The notes beneath the pieces are model-generated. The model was not told the DNA's origin and did no database searches. It saw nothing but the letters and a program-made list of their open reading frames with translations. A DNA stretch of 64,000 nt from Acuticoccus mangrovi (GTDB lineage: Bacteria > Pseudomonadota > Alphaproteobacteria > Rhizobiales > Amorphaceae): the NCBI RefSeq assembly GCF_016411865.1, contig NZ_JAEKJA010000007.1, positions 124,001 to 188,000 on the forward strand. Reading direction: 5' to 3'. Both the position numbers and the translations under genes were made by a program. Of this stretch, positions 33,372 through 41,611 are shown in pieces; the stretch's first letter is position 1; the number at the start of each line of letters is the position of its first letter.

Positions 33372-34781
33372 TCAGCGCACCCGGAGCGGCACGGTGAAGG
33401 TGAGGCTCGAGCGGGTGATCTCGGCGGGGAAGGACGGATAGCGTGCCGACCGCACCGAGGAGAGGGCGGCCGAATCGATCGCCCCGCTTCCCGAGCCCGA
33501 CACGATGCGCGCGCCCGTGACGTTGCCGCTGCGCGAGATGGTCACCGATACGTTGGTGGTGCCGGAGCCGCCCAGGCGGCGGCTCGCGCGGCCGAAGGAG
33601 CGGGCGATGCGCCCTCGCACGGCGTTGGCGTACCGGGCCTCGGCCCGGGCCGAGGCGGCGGCGGCTTGGCGGCGCGCCTGGGCGCGGGCCGCGGCGGCGG
33701 CACGCTCGGCGGCCTGACGCTCGCGGGAGCGGGCTTCGGCGGCCGGATCACGCTGCCGGGTGGCGGCCTGGCGCTGGGGCGCCTCGCGGCGCGGCTCCGC
33801 CGTGCGGGTGGGCGCCGGAGGCTCGGGCTCGGGCCGCTCCGGCGCCGGCGTCGCCTCCCGTATCGCCCGCGGCACGGGGTTGGGGGCGGGCGCCGGCATC
33901 GTCTCCAGCGCGGCCACGTAGTCGGGATCGATCGGCGGGGCCGGGCCGTCGGGCGCGGGGCGGGCCGTCGGGAAGGGGATCCAGTCGTCGTCCGGGCGTG
34001 CGACGGCGGTCACCGAGGCGACGTCGGGATTTTCGGCGGTCTCCGGCTCCGGCGGTGCGGCGGCGGCGACGTCGGGGCTCGGCTCGGCCGTCTCGGCCAC
34101 CTCGCTCGGGACCTCGGCGACCTGCGTCTCCACCGGGTCGGGCGTCACCGCGGTGGGGGCGGCGACGGCGGGTGGCGCCGCCTCGGCGGGCGGCGCTTCG
34201 GCAACGTCGACGGTCGGCGTCGGCGGCGTGGCCTCCACCGTCGGCACCGCCTCCGCGGCAGGCTCCGCCTCGCTCACGGGCTCCGCTTCGGCGACCTCGG
34301 CGACGTCCTGCGGTGCGGTGTCCTCCACCGGCGCGGCATCGGCGGTCTCGACCGGGTCGACGGCCTCTTCGATGGGGGCGGCCTCCTCCACCGGGGCGGC
34401 CTCGGCGACCTCTGCCGCATCGACCTCCGGCGCGTCGTCGATCGTCTCGGGCACGTCGTCGACGGCCTCCGGCAGGGTGGCGGTCGTCTCGGCCGTCTCG
34501 GTGGGCTCGATCTCCGGCGCCTCCTCGGCCATCGCCTCGGGAGTCACCTCGGCGATCTCGGCCTCTTCGGCCTCGCTCGCGGTCTCGGCCGCCTCGGCCT
34601 CCTGCGAGCCTTCCACCAGATCGTCCGACTGGGTGGTGGTCGGCACCACGAACACCGGCGGCGGCGGGTCGGACGGGGTCTTCTCGATCGGCTCGCGGAA
34701 CACCACGGCGAAGACACCGAGGTGGATCAGCACCGAGGCGAGCAGGGCGACGAAGAGGACACGGCCCGGAAGCGGTGTCAT
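33372..34781 (-). CDS. tonB: TonB-family energy transducer with very long acidic Pro/Ala/Glu spacer
   Basis: The 469-residue protein has one N-terminal membrane helix (RVLFVALLASVLIHLGVFAVVF), then about 300 residues rich in Ala, Glu, Pro, Val and Thr, a basic Ala/Arg/Gln segment resembling TolA (ARSRERQAAERAAAAARAQARRQ), and a TonB C-terminal domain (RYANAVRGRIARSFGRASRRLGGSGTTNVSVTISRSGNVTGARIVSGSG and a final SLTFTVPLRV). It passes energy from ExbB/ExbD to outer-membrane receptors. Typical TonB proteins have about 240 residues, so the spacer is unusually long. It is the last gene of the reverse-strand module. Confidence 0.87.
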   Translation of the reverse strand: MTPLPGRVLFVALLASVLIHLGVFAVVFREPIEKTPSDPPPPVFVVPTTTQSDDLVEGSQEAEAAETASEAEEAEIAEVTPEAMAEEAPEIEPTETAETTATLPEAVDDVPETIDDAPEVDAAEVAEAAPVEEAAPIEEAVDPVETADAAPVEDTAPQDVAEVAEAEPVSEAEPAAEAVPTVEATPPTPTVDVAEAPPAEAAPPAVAAPTAVTPDPVETQVAEVPSEVAETAEPSPDVAAAAPPEPETAENPDVASVTAVARPDDDWIPFPTARPAPDGPAPPIDPDYVAALETMPAPAPNPVPRAIREATPAPERPEPEPPAPTRTAEPRREAPQRQAATRQRDPAAEARSRERQAAERAAAAARAQARRQAAAASARAEARYANAVRGRIARSFGRASRRLGGSGTTNVSVTISRSGNVTGARIVSGSGSGAIDSAALSSVRSARYPSFPAEITRSSLTFTVPLRVR

Positions 34782-35206
34782 CTGCGGGCCTCGCCGGCGG
34801 CGGGACGGCGCACGATCAGGCGGAACGGCCGATCCGGCGTGCCGTGCAGGCGGGGTAGCAGCGCCAACAGGGTCGCCGCCTCGAGGTTGCGGTCCGGAAC
34901 GATCACCACCGTGTCGCCGGGGTCGGGCAGCGCGGCGATGGTGGCGAGCGCCTCCTCCGGGGCGACGATCTCGCCGGCGACGCGCATCGTCCCGTCGGCG
35001 GCGATGTAGATCGCCTGGGGCGCGAGCGGGGTCGCGTCGAAGCGCTCGGCGGTGGCGAGCTCCACGTTGGGATCGCGCGGCGCCGACAGGGTGCCCGCCA
35101 CGAGAAAGAAGACGAGCAGCAGGAACACCACGTTGATCAGCGCGATGGTGCTCTCCGGCGCGGCGCGGCGGGACTTCGGCGCGGCGAGGGGGCGACGGCG
35201 GCTCAT
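34778..35206 (-). CDS. exbD: ExbD/TolR-family protein (second copy)
   Basis: The 142-residue protein has one membrane helix (STIALINVVFLLLVFFLVAGTL) preceded by a basic N-terminus, then a small periplasmic domain ending FRLIVRRP. The ExbD/TolR hallmark Asp in the membrane helix (PLIDVIF in the neighbour) is replaced by Asn in the corresponding position (ALINVVF). Since this Asp carries protons in ExbD, this copy may be a non-conducting partner. It overlaps both the upstream exbD and the downstream tonB gene by four bases. Confidence 0.85.
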   Translation of the reverse strand: MSRRRPLAAPKSRRAAPESTIALINVVFLLLVFFLVAGTLSAPRDPNVELATAERFDATPLAPQAIYIAADGTMRVAGEIVAPEEALATIAALPDPGDTVVIVPDRNLEAATLLALLPRLHGTPDRPFRLIVRRPAAGEARR

Positions 35207-35601
35207 GGGGAGACCGGGGCCCCGGAAAGGGCCATCGGCAGCGGCCCGCCGCGCACCAGCTCCATGACCCCCACGAGGTCCTCCACCGAGGCGCCGGGCG
35301 CCGCGCGCACCAGGATGCGTCGGGCGCCGGCCTCGGCGAGGGCCGCGATCTCGTCCATCAGCGTGTCGCGCGTCACCGGGGTGGCGTTCAGGGCGAGCGC
35401 ACCCTCGGCGCTCACCACCAGCGTCGCCGGCACGCCGCCCGTGGCGGGTGCCGCGCCGGACGTCGCAGTCGCGACGTCCACCGCGGCGAAGCGCAGGAAG
35501 GTTGACGACAGCATGAAGAAGAGCAGCAGCAGGAAGATCACGTCGATGAGCGGCGTGAGGGTCAGCCGGCGGCGACGCCGGTTCGGGCTGGCGAGGGCCA
35601 T
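35203..35601 (-). CDS. exbD: ExbD/TolR-family protein (first copy, proton-carrying Asp present)
   Basis: The 132-residue protein has a basic N-terminus, a membrane helix with LTLTPLIDVIFLLLLFFMLSSTFL, and a periplasmic part with the block EDLVGVMELVRGG. The Asp in PLIDVIF is the residue that carries protons in ExbD and TolR. The gene lies five bases after exbB and overlaps the second exbD-like gene by four bases. Confidence 0.88.
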   Translation of the reverse strand: MALASPNRRRRRLTLTPLIDVIFLLLLFFMLSSTFLRFAAVDVATATSGAAPATGGVPATLVVSAEGALALNATPVTRDTLMDEIAALAEAGARRILVRAAPGASVEDLVGVMELVRGGPLPMALSGAPVSP

Positions 35602-35606
35602 GGCGC

Positions 35607-36332
35607 TCAGGGGACAGCCGTCGCGGTGGCGGCCGCACGGGGGGTGGCGGGATGGCCGGGCACCGCCGTCTCCGGCACCAGCTCCACGAGTTCGGGCGCG
35701 GCGAAGATGTCGGTGAGGAGGGCGTCGAGCGCCACCCGCTCGTTTTCGAGGCGCCCGTCGAACCAACTCGCGAGCACCGAGGCGGGCATCGCGACGGCAA
35801 GGCCCACCGCGGTCGTCAAGAGCGCCACCCAGATGCCGCCGGCGAGGATCGACGGATCGACCGCCGCACCGGCCCCTTCGAGCGCCTGGAACGCCTCGAT
35901 CATGCCGAGCACGGTGCCGAACAGGCCGAGGAGGGGGGCGACCTGCGCGATGGTGTCGAGAAGGCCGGTCAGGCGGCCGAGGGCGTGGAGGCGGGTGGCG
36001 GCAAAGCTCTCCACCTGCTCGCGCGCCAGCTCGGCGTCGTTGTCGGCGACGAGATCCATCGCCCGGGCGACCGTCTCCGAGGCGAGCGAGTCGTCGGACG
36101 CCGTCTGGAAGGCGGCCGCGGTGTTCCCCTCGCGCCATTGGCGCACGGCGAGCGTCGCGCGGCGATGCCGCCCGACGCCGGCATGGTGGAGCTGGTAGAT
36201 CTTGGCGAGGGTGACCGCCACCACGATGACCGACAGCACGAGCAGGATCGCGACGACCGGTCCGCCGCGGTCTATGAGCGCCAGCGCGCCTTCCAGGGAG
36301 AGGGTCCCGGCGGTATCAGCTGCAGTGTCCAT
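35607..36332 (-). CDS. exbB: ExbB/TolQ/MotA-family proton channel protein
   Basis: The 241-residue protein has three membrane segments: VVAILLVLSVIVVAVTLAKIYQL near the start, then LLDTIAQVAPLLGLFGTVLGMIEAFQALEGAG and LAGGIWVALLTTAVGLAVAMPASVLASWF. These last two blocks are the ExbB/TolQ signature. It forms the inner-membrane proton channel that energises the TonB-like protein together with the two ExbD-like subunits. Confidence 0.92.
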   Translation of the reverse strand: MDTAADTAGTLSLEGALALIDRGGPVVAILLVLSVIVVAVTLAKIYQLHHAGVGRHRRATLAVRQWREGNTAAAFQTASDDSLASETVARAMDLVADNDAELAREQVESFAATRLHALGRLTGLLDTIAQVAPLLGLFGTVLGMIEAFQALEGAGAAVDPSILAGGIWVALLTTAVGLAVAMPASVLASWFDGRLENERVALDALLTDIFAAPELVELVPETAVPGHPATPRAAATATAVP

Positions 36333-36344
36333 GAGATGGTCCGA

Positions 36345-36800
36345 TCAGAGGCCGAACGGGATCTTGGCGTCGTCCCCCACCTCGATGGCCTTCAGGCAGT
36401 CGAGCGGGGTGAGGGAGGGTCCGTCGCAGGTGGCGACGTCGTTCACGAGGATGCGGCCGATATCCGGGCAGGGGGTGCCGTCGAGATCGAACTGGCGGAT
36501 GCGGGTCTTGTCCTTGATGAGCACGCCGAAGTTGAGCCGCATCAGCCGCTCGATGGGCCCGTCGGCCTTGAACACGGCCACCTCGAGGCTGAGCTCGTCG
36601 ATGGCCGACGGCAGGCCGTTGCGCACCAGGAAGGTGACGCGGCAGCCGTCGGCGTGCGGGGCGAGGTTGTTCAATTCGAGGTGAAGGGTCGGGGCCGCGG
36701 CGTCCGGTGCCGCAGCGGTGGTGTCGCCGAGGGCCGGCGCGGCCATTGCGGCAGTCAGCATCGCCCCCGCGGCGAATGCCGTACCCAGTCGAAAACCCAT
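36345..36800 (-). CDS. Periplasmic protein of unknown function, first gene of the TonB module
   Basis: The 151-residue protein starts with a signal peptide (MGFRLGTAFAAGAMLTAAMAAPALG). The mature part contains LHLELNNLAPHADGCRVTFLVRNGLPSAIDELSLEVAVFKADGPIERLMRLNFG and four Cys after the signal peptide, with CPDIGRILVNDVATC likely disulfide-bonded. The beta-rich pattern resembles a small immunoglobulin-like fold. No function is recognised. It is 12 bases upstream of exbB, so it probably works with the TonB system, perhaps in the periplasm. Confidence 0.7.
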   Translation of the reverse strand: MGFRLGTAFAAGAMLTAAMAAPALGDTTAAAPDAAAPTLHLELNNLAPHADGCRVTFLVRNGLPSAIDELSLEVAVFKADGPIERLMRLNFGVLIKDKTRIRQFDLDGTPCPDIGRILVNDVATCDGPSLTPLDCLKAIEVGDDAKIPFGL

Positions 36801-36859
36801 CGTCCTCCTCCAAGTCGCGATCCAAGGCCCTAGCCAGGCCCGTCTGATATCGACAAAGT

Positions 36860-36883
36860 GGACTATCCCAGTTCACTTAGTCC
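36860..36883. promoter_or_regulatory. Inverted repeat in the TonB/Rrf2 divergent promoter region
   Basis: GGACTA and TAGTCC form an inverted repeat separated by twelve bases, between the reverse-strand TonB module (start 36800) and the forward Rrf2 gene (start 37010). It is a candidate binding site for the Rrf2 protein or an iron regulator. The spacing does not match the known IscR or Fur boxes. Confidence 0.35.
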
Positions 36884-37009
36884 GACAAGGCAACGCAATG
36901 CGGTTTGGGGTCCGACGACATGCCGCAGGGGAGACAGCCCGATGTGCAAACGGCGATCACGACGAATTTTTGATCTAGAAAAGAAATAAAAGATGCTAGA
37001 CATCGTCAG

Positions 37010-37483
37010 ATGCGGCTGACTGAGCAAACCCGATACGCCCTGCGCGTTCTCGCCCACTGCGCGACGCACCATCCTGATCTGGTGCGCGTCGGTGCCATCG
37101 CGCAGACGACGGAGCTGAGCGAGTACACCATCTTCAAGTTGTTGAAGACGGCGACGAAGGCCGATCTGATCACCTCCTATCGCGGACGCAATGGAGGCAT
37201 CCGGTTGGCCGCGGATCCCGATCGCATCACGATCGGCACCGTGGTGCGGGCGTTCGAGCCCCGTTTCCGCGACTGTCAGCCGGCCGAGCTGATCGCGAGC
37301 CAGCGCATCTACGACGGCACGGTCGACCGCAACCTCAACCTCGCGCTCGGCCAGGGGTTGAAGGCCTTCCTCAGCGCCCTCGACCGGATGACGCTGCTCG
37401 ACCTCATCACCGACGATCACGTCGGCCCGCTGACCGCTCAGGCGCGCGCGCTCGGGCTCGGTCCCCGACCAGTCACCGAGTAA
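37010..37483 (+). CDS. Rrf2-family transcriptional regulator without the iron-sulfur cysteines
   Basis: The 157-residue protein is an Rrf2 winged-helix regulator: MRLTEQTRYALRVLAHCA, the helix-turn-helix LSEYTIFKLLKTATKADLITSYRGRNGGIRLA, and VVRAFEPRFRDCQPAEL followed by GLKAFLSALDRMTLLDLI. It is closest to the NsrR/RirA type. Those have three Cys after the wing for a cluster; here only C89 remains in that region, with C17 elsewhere. It therefore probably does not hold a cluster in the usual way. It stands divergent from the TonB module, which it may control. The promoter region and gene are richer in A/T than neighbours. Confidence 0.85.
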   Translation: MRLTEQTRYALRVLAHCATHHPDLVRVGAIAQTTELSEYTIFKLLKTATKADLITSYRGRNGGIRLAADPDRITIGTVVRAFEPRFRDCQPAELIASQRIYDGTVDRNLNLALGQGLKAFLSALDRMTLLDLITDDHVGPLTAQARALGLGPRPVTE

Positions 37484-37658
37484 GATCAAGTACAGAATTA
37501 GACAAATTATAGTTTAGCTTCATTCTAACCCAGAACCACGTCCCGATTAAACGACTCTAGATTGGTATTTTTCCCTCCGAAGGGGGCTCAGGAATAAGTT
37601 GACTTGCCGAGTTAGATAGGCCGATAGGCGCCGGAACGGGGTCGGGAGAACCGTTTCG
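37484..37658 (+). promoter_or_regulatory. A/T-rich region upstream of the dipeptide-type transporter
   Basis: These 175 bases include a low-GC stretch (ACAAATTATAGTTTAGC). TTGACT at 37599-37604 is a possible -35 box, but no good -10 is seen 16-18 bases after it. The promoter of the transporter-amidase operon should lie here. Confidence 0.3.
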
Positions 37659-38609
37659 GTGGCAGGATCGTTGGGCGAACTCTTGGGGCGACGCGCGGCC
37701 TACGCGGTCGTGCTGCTGGCCGCGCTGTCGGTCGCGGGCTTCGCCATCCTCGTGCTCCTGCCCGGCGACGTCGCCGAGGTCATCCTGACGGCCGAGATGG
37801 ACGGCGAGCGCCCGTCCGCCGAGGCCGTCGCCACCTTCCGCGCCACCCACGGCTTCGACGACCCGCTCCCGATCCAATATGTCCGCTGGCTCGGCGGCGT
37901 CCTCACCGGCGACCTCGGCACCTCCTTCGCCACCGGCGATCCGGTGTCGGTCGAGCTCGCTCTGCGCCTCTCGGCGACCTTCACGCTCGTCGGCACCGCC
38001 TTCGTGATGATGCTCCTCATCGCGCTGCCGCTCGGCGTCGCCGCGGCGGTGTGGCGGGGCACGCTCGTCGACCGGATCCTGATGGGCGTCTCGGTGGTCG
38101 GCATGTCGGTGCCGAATTTCTGGCAGTCGCTGCTCTTCGTGCTGTTCTTCTCGCTGATGCTCGGCTGGCTGCCGTCCTCCGGCTTCGGCAGCCCCGCCCA
38201 CGTCGTGCTGCCCGCCCTCGTGATCGCGACGTCGTCGGCCGGTCTCGTCGCCCGCTTCGTGCGCTCCAGCCTGATCGTGGCGATGGGCGAGCCGCACGTG
38301 CGCACCGCCTTCGCCAAGGGGCTCGGCCGGCGCGAGGTGCTCCTTCACCACGTGGCGCCGGGGGCGATGGCGCCGATCCTCACCGTGCTCGGCCTCCAGG
38401 CCGCGCGGATGTTCGACGGGGCCATCGTGGTGGAGACGGTGTTCGCCTGGCCCGGCCTCGGCCGCCTGCTGGTGGACGCGGTGATGGGCCGCGACTATCC
38501 CGTCCTCCAGGGCGCGCTTCTCCTCATCGGCACCGCCACCATCCTCATCAACCTCCTCGTCGACGTCGCGATCAGCGCCATCGACCCGAGGATCGGCGAT
38601 GCGGTCTGA
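37659..38609 (+). CDS. ABC transporter permease, DppB type
   Basis: The GTG start with GGGAG before it gives 316 residues. The first helix is followed by a large periplasmic loop with FRATHGFDDPLPIQYVRWLGGVLTGDLGTSF, the standard DppB/OppB block. The C-terminal coupling loop is FAKGLGRREVLLHHVAPGAMAPILTVLGLQ. It forms the channel of a dipeptide/oligopeptide-family importer with the next protein. The end overlaps the second permease gene by eleven bases. Confidence 0.92.
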   Translation: MAGSLGELLGRRAAYAVVLLAALSVAGFAILVLLPGDVAEVILTAEMDGERPSAEAVATFRATHGFDDPLPIQYVRWLGGVLTGDLGTSFATGDPVSVELALRLSATFTLVGTAFVMMLLIALPLGVAAAVWRGTLVDRILMGVSVVGMSVPNFWQSLLFVLFFSLMLGWLPSSGFGSPAHVVLPALVIATSSAGLVARFVRSSLIVAMGEPHVRTAFAKGLGRREVLLHHVAPGAMAPILTVLGLQAARMFDGAIVVETVFAWPGLGRLLVDAVMGRDYPVLQGALLLIGTATILINLLVDVAISAIDPRIGDAV

Positions 38610-39465
38610 CGCGAGCCTGCGCCTCGTCCGGCGCGTCCGGGTGCCGGTGCGCCGGCCGCGTCCCTCGGCGGGGCTGGTGCTCCTCCTCGCCATGGCCCTT
38701 CTCGTGGTGGTCGCGCCGGCGCTCGCCCCCTACGACCCCTCCGCCACGCGCTTTCTCGACCGCCTGGAGGGGCCGAGCCTCGCTCACCCCCTCGGTACCG
38801 ACCCGCTCGGCCGCGACACGCTCTCCCGCCTCCTCACCGGCTTCGGCCACACCCCCGTGGCGGCGGCGGCCGTCGTTGCCCTGTCGCTCCTGATCGGCGC
38901 GGCGGTGGGGCTCGTCTCCGGGCTCGCGGGCGGCGCCGTCGACCGCGTGCTGATGCGCCTTTGCGAAGGCGTGCTCACGGTCCCGGCGCTCGCCGTCGCC
39001 CTCATCGTCGCGGGCGTCCTCGGGGTGAGCCTCACCGCGGTGGTGATCGGCCTCTCGGCGGTGCATTGGGCCGAATATGCCCGCGTTATCCGCAACATGA
39101 CGCTCGCCGAGCGCGCCCGCACCCACGTGACGGCGGCCGTCGCCCTCGGTGCCCATCCGGTGCGCATCGCGTTGCGCCACGTGGCGCCGGCGCTGTTCGG
39201 GCCGGTCCTCGCCCTCGCCGCCTTCTCCTTCGCCTGGGCGGTGCTGTCGTTCGCCGGCCTCTCCTTCCTCGGCCTCGGCAGCCCGCCCGGCTCGCCCGAG
39301 TGGGGCGCGATGATCGCCGAGGCCCGCACCCACATGCGCTCCCATCCCCTACTGGTGGTGGCGCCCGGGCTCGCCATCGCGGGCCTCGTCCTCGCCGCGA
39401 ACCTTGCCGGCGACCTCCTGTCCGACGGCCTCGGCCGCGCCCCCGACCATTTCCGCATGCCGTGA
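38599..39465 (+). CDS. ABC transporter permease, DppC type
   Basis: The 288-residue protein has the DppC opening (first helix, then YDPSATRFLDRLEGPSLAHPLGTDPLGRDTLSRLLTG) and the later blocks LRHVAPALFGPVLALAAFSFAWAVLSFAGLSFLGLGSPPGSPEWGAMIAEAR. It pairs with the preceding permease. No ATPase genes follow in this operon, so the importer must borrow ATPases encoded elsewhere. Confidence 0.92.
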   Translation: MRSDASLRLVRRVRVPVRRPRPSAGLVLLLAMALLVVVAPALAPYDPSATRFLDRLEGPSLAHPLGTDPLGRDTLSRLLTGFGHTPVAAAAVVALSLLIGAAVGLVSGLAGGAVDRVLMRLCEGVLTVPALAVALIVAGVLGVSLTAVVIGLSAVHWAEYARVIRNMTLAERARTHVTAAVALGAHPVRIALRHVAPALFGPVLALAAFSFAWAVLSFAGLSFLGLGSPPGSPEWGAMIAEARTHMRSHPLLVVAPGLAIAGLVLAANLAGDLLSDGLGRAPDHFRMP

Positions 39466-39476
39466 AAGGAAATCCT

Positions 39477-41003
39477 ATGATCCGCTCCCGCGCGCTCGCC
39501 GCGCTCCTCCTCGCCACCATCGCCGCGCCGCTGCCGGCGAAGGCCGCCGACGATACGCTCGTGGTCGGCACCATGTGGGAGAGCCTGCCCCTCAACATGG
39601 GCGCCCGCCGCAGCCGCTTCTTCAACGAGAGCGAGATCCTCGATACGCTGATCAAGCTCGACTACGACATGAACCTCGTGCCCGGGCTCGCGACGGCGTG
39701 GGAGCGCACCTCGCCCACCACCTGGCGCTTCACCCTGCGCGACGGCGTGACCTTCCACGACGGCACGCCGTTTAACGCCGCGGCGGCGAAGCTCTCGCTG
39801 GAGCGGGTCATCGCGCTGCTGCCCTATGCGGCCGATCTCCTCAACATCGAGACGATCACCGCCGAGGACCCGGAGACGCTCGTCATCGAGACGTCTGAGC
39901 CGTTCGCGGCGCTGCCGAACCAGCTCACCGACGCGATCACCGGCATCTACGCCGCCTCCTCGTTCGACGCGGACGGCAAGTTCGTGAAGCCCGTCGGCAC
40001 CGGTCCCTTCGAGTTCACCGAGTACGCCAAGCAGCAGCAGACCGTCACCGAGCGCTTCGACGACTATTGGGGCGAGGCGCCGGCGCTCGAGAAGGTGGTC
40101 TACCGCTTCATCCCGGACCACAACGCCCGCACCATCGCGCTCGAGACGGGTGAGATCGATCTCGCCATCAACCCGCTGCCCGCCGACGTGAAGCGGCTCG
40201 AGGCGAACGACGACACCACCGTCTACGCCGAGCCGTCCGCGGGCCTCTACTACGGCTCCTTCAACGTCGCCGAGGATCGGCCGACGGGCGACGTGCGGGT
40301 GCGCCAGGCGATCAACATGATGATCGACCGCGGCCTCGTGGTCGACGCGGCGCTCGAAGGGGTCGGGCTGCCGGCGACGCACTTCTTCTCGCCCTCCTTC
40401 GGCCTGGTGCCGGAAACCGCCCCGTCCTACGACTATGATCCGGATGCGGCGGCCGCTCTCCTCGAGGAGGCCGGCTACGCGAAGGTCGACGGCGTCTGGC
40501 AGAAGGACGGTGCGCCGCTCACCCTGCGCGTGCTGTCCTACCCGACGCGCACCGAGATGCCCCTCATCACCGACGCGATGACCGCGCTCCTCGCCGAGCA
40601 GGGCGTGATGAGCGACGTCGGTATGTTCACCTTCGAGGGCATGATGGAGTTCGTGAAGGCCGGCGACTACGACATCGCCGTGGTGTTCTGGACGCCGGAG
40701 ATGACCGGCCATCCGGATCTTCACCTGAAGTCGCAGTTCCACTCCGCCGCGGGCCTCAACGACACCAACTGGGCGAGCCCGGTGTTCGACGCCGCCGTCG
40801 ACAAGGGCCGCACCCTCGACCCCGGCCCCGAGCGCGACGCGACCTATCTCGAGGCCCTCACCGCGCTGCACGACGACGCCGTGGTGATCCCGCTGGTGCA
40901 CAAGGTCTACACCGCGGCGGCGCGGTCAGAGGTGAAGGGCTTCCGCGTCCATCCGTCGGGCTTCTTCTACGACCTGAAGTCCGTGTCCAAGCAGGCGGAC
41001 TGA
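39477..41003 (+). CDS. ABC transporter binding protein, dipeptide/oligopeptide family 5
   Basis: The ATG at 39477 with GAAAGGA upstream gives 508 residues. A signal peptide ends near PAKAADD. Family 5 blocks are NLVPGLATAWERTSPTTWRFTLRDGVTFHDGTPFNA, VGTGPFEF, GEIDLAINPLP and VRVRQAINMMIDR. The C-terminal part carries NDTNWASPVFDAAVDKGRTLDPGPERDATYLEALTALHDDAVVIPLVH. Such proteins bind peptides, nickel, glutathione or opine-like compounds. Overlap with the next gene by one base and the amidase downstream suggest a small amide or peptide-like ligand. Confidence 0.9.
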   Translation: MIRSRALAALLLATIAAPLPAKAADDTLVVGTMWESLPLNMGARRSRFFNESEILDTLIKLDYDMNLVPGLATAWERTSPTTWRFTLRDGVTFHDGTPFNAAAAKLSLERVIALLPYAADLLNIETITAEDPETLVIETSEPFAALPNQLTDAITGIYAASSFDADGKFVKPVGTGPFEFTEYAKQQQTVTERFDDYWGEAPALEKVVYRFIPDHNARTIALETGEIDLAINPLPADVKRLEANDDTTVYAEPSAGLYYGSFNVAEDRPTGDVRVRQAINMMIDRGLVVDAALEGVGLPATHFFSPSFGLVPETAPSYDYDPDAAAALLEEAGYAKVDGVWQKDGAPLTLRVLSYPTRTEMPLITDAMTALLAEQGVMSDVGMFTFEGMMEFVKAGDYDIAVVFWTPEMTGHPDLHLKSQFHSAAGLNDTNWASPVFDAAVDKGRTLDPGPERDATYLEALTALHDDAVVIPLVHKVYTAAARSEVKGFRVHPSGFFYDLKSVSKQAD

Positions 41004-41611
41004 TGGTCGCGCGCTGCCTCTTCCTGAAGCCCATCAAGGGTGCCGGCGGGGATCTCCCCGCCGTCACCGAGCGCTATCGCGACGCCGTGGAGATCGACCA
41101 CTACGCCCTCCACGAGACGGATCTGTCGCCGTTCCGCGCGATCCTCCTGCCGGCCCATCTCGATCAGCGCTATTTCGGCTCGATCACCGGCGTCGTCGAA
41201 GCCTTCCTCGACCGCGGCGGCCGGCTCGTCTTCAACGGGCACGTCGCCTGGCCGATGCTGACGGAGTTCGCCCCCTTCGAGCCGCTGTCCTCCTTCCGTC
41301 TCGACGATCTGGCGATCCACCGGCTCGCCGACCACCCGGTGTTCGAGGGCGTCGCGGCGGAGCACCTCACGTTCCGCCGCGGCGTTGCGGGATTCTACGC
41401 GCGCGGCCACAATCCGATGCCGGTGGGGGCGGTGGCGCTCAACGGCGTCGGCAAGGATCGGGTGCCGTGCGACTGGGTCTATGCGCGTCCCGGCGGCGGC
41501 GAGATCCTGATGCACGCCGGCAACGATCTCTGGATGTACATCGACTCCGACGACACCACGGGGCGGATCGTGCCCCAGCTCATCGCCTGGGCGGAAAGGG
41601 ACATGCCATGA
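41003..41611 (+). CDS. Unknown protein, possible amidotransferase-like fold, first of a pair
   Basis: The 202-residue protein is not assigned to a family. FRAILLPAHLDQRYFGSITGVVEAFLDRGGRLVFNGHVAWPML resembles the strand-helix-strand pattern of class I amidotransferase/ThuA-like proteins, but a catalytic Cys elbow is not visible. Other notable parts are HPVFEGVAAEHLTFRRGVAGFYARGHNPMPVGA and GGGEILMHAGNDLWMYIDSDDTTGRIVPQLIAW. It overlaps the binding-protein gene by one base and the next gene by four. The next protein shows the same general layout, so the two may be diverged paralogues acting together. Confidence 0.55.
   Translation: MVARCLFLKPIKGAGGDLPAVTERYRDAVEIDHYALHETDLSPFRAILLPAHLDQRYFGSITGVVEAFLDRGGRLVFNGHVAWPMLTEFAPFEPLSSFRLDDLAIHRLADHPVFEGVAAEHLTFRRGVAGFYARGHNPMPVGAVALNGVGKDRVPCDWVYARPGGGEILMHAGNDLWMYIDSDDTTGRIVPQLIAWAERDMP

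Noticed and set aside
37571-37590. Hairpin CCCTCC/GAAGGGGG near a T-run upstream of the dipeptide transporter
   Set aside because: The T-run precedes the stem on the forward strand, and on the reverse strand the stem is followed by A residues, so it is not a terminator on either strand.
38784-40901. Reverse frame of 705 codons opposite the dipeptide transporter genes
   Set aside because: It is antisense to three well-supported ABC genes and is low-complexity.
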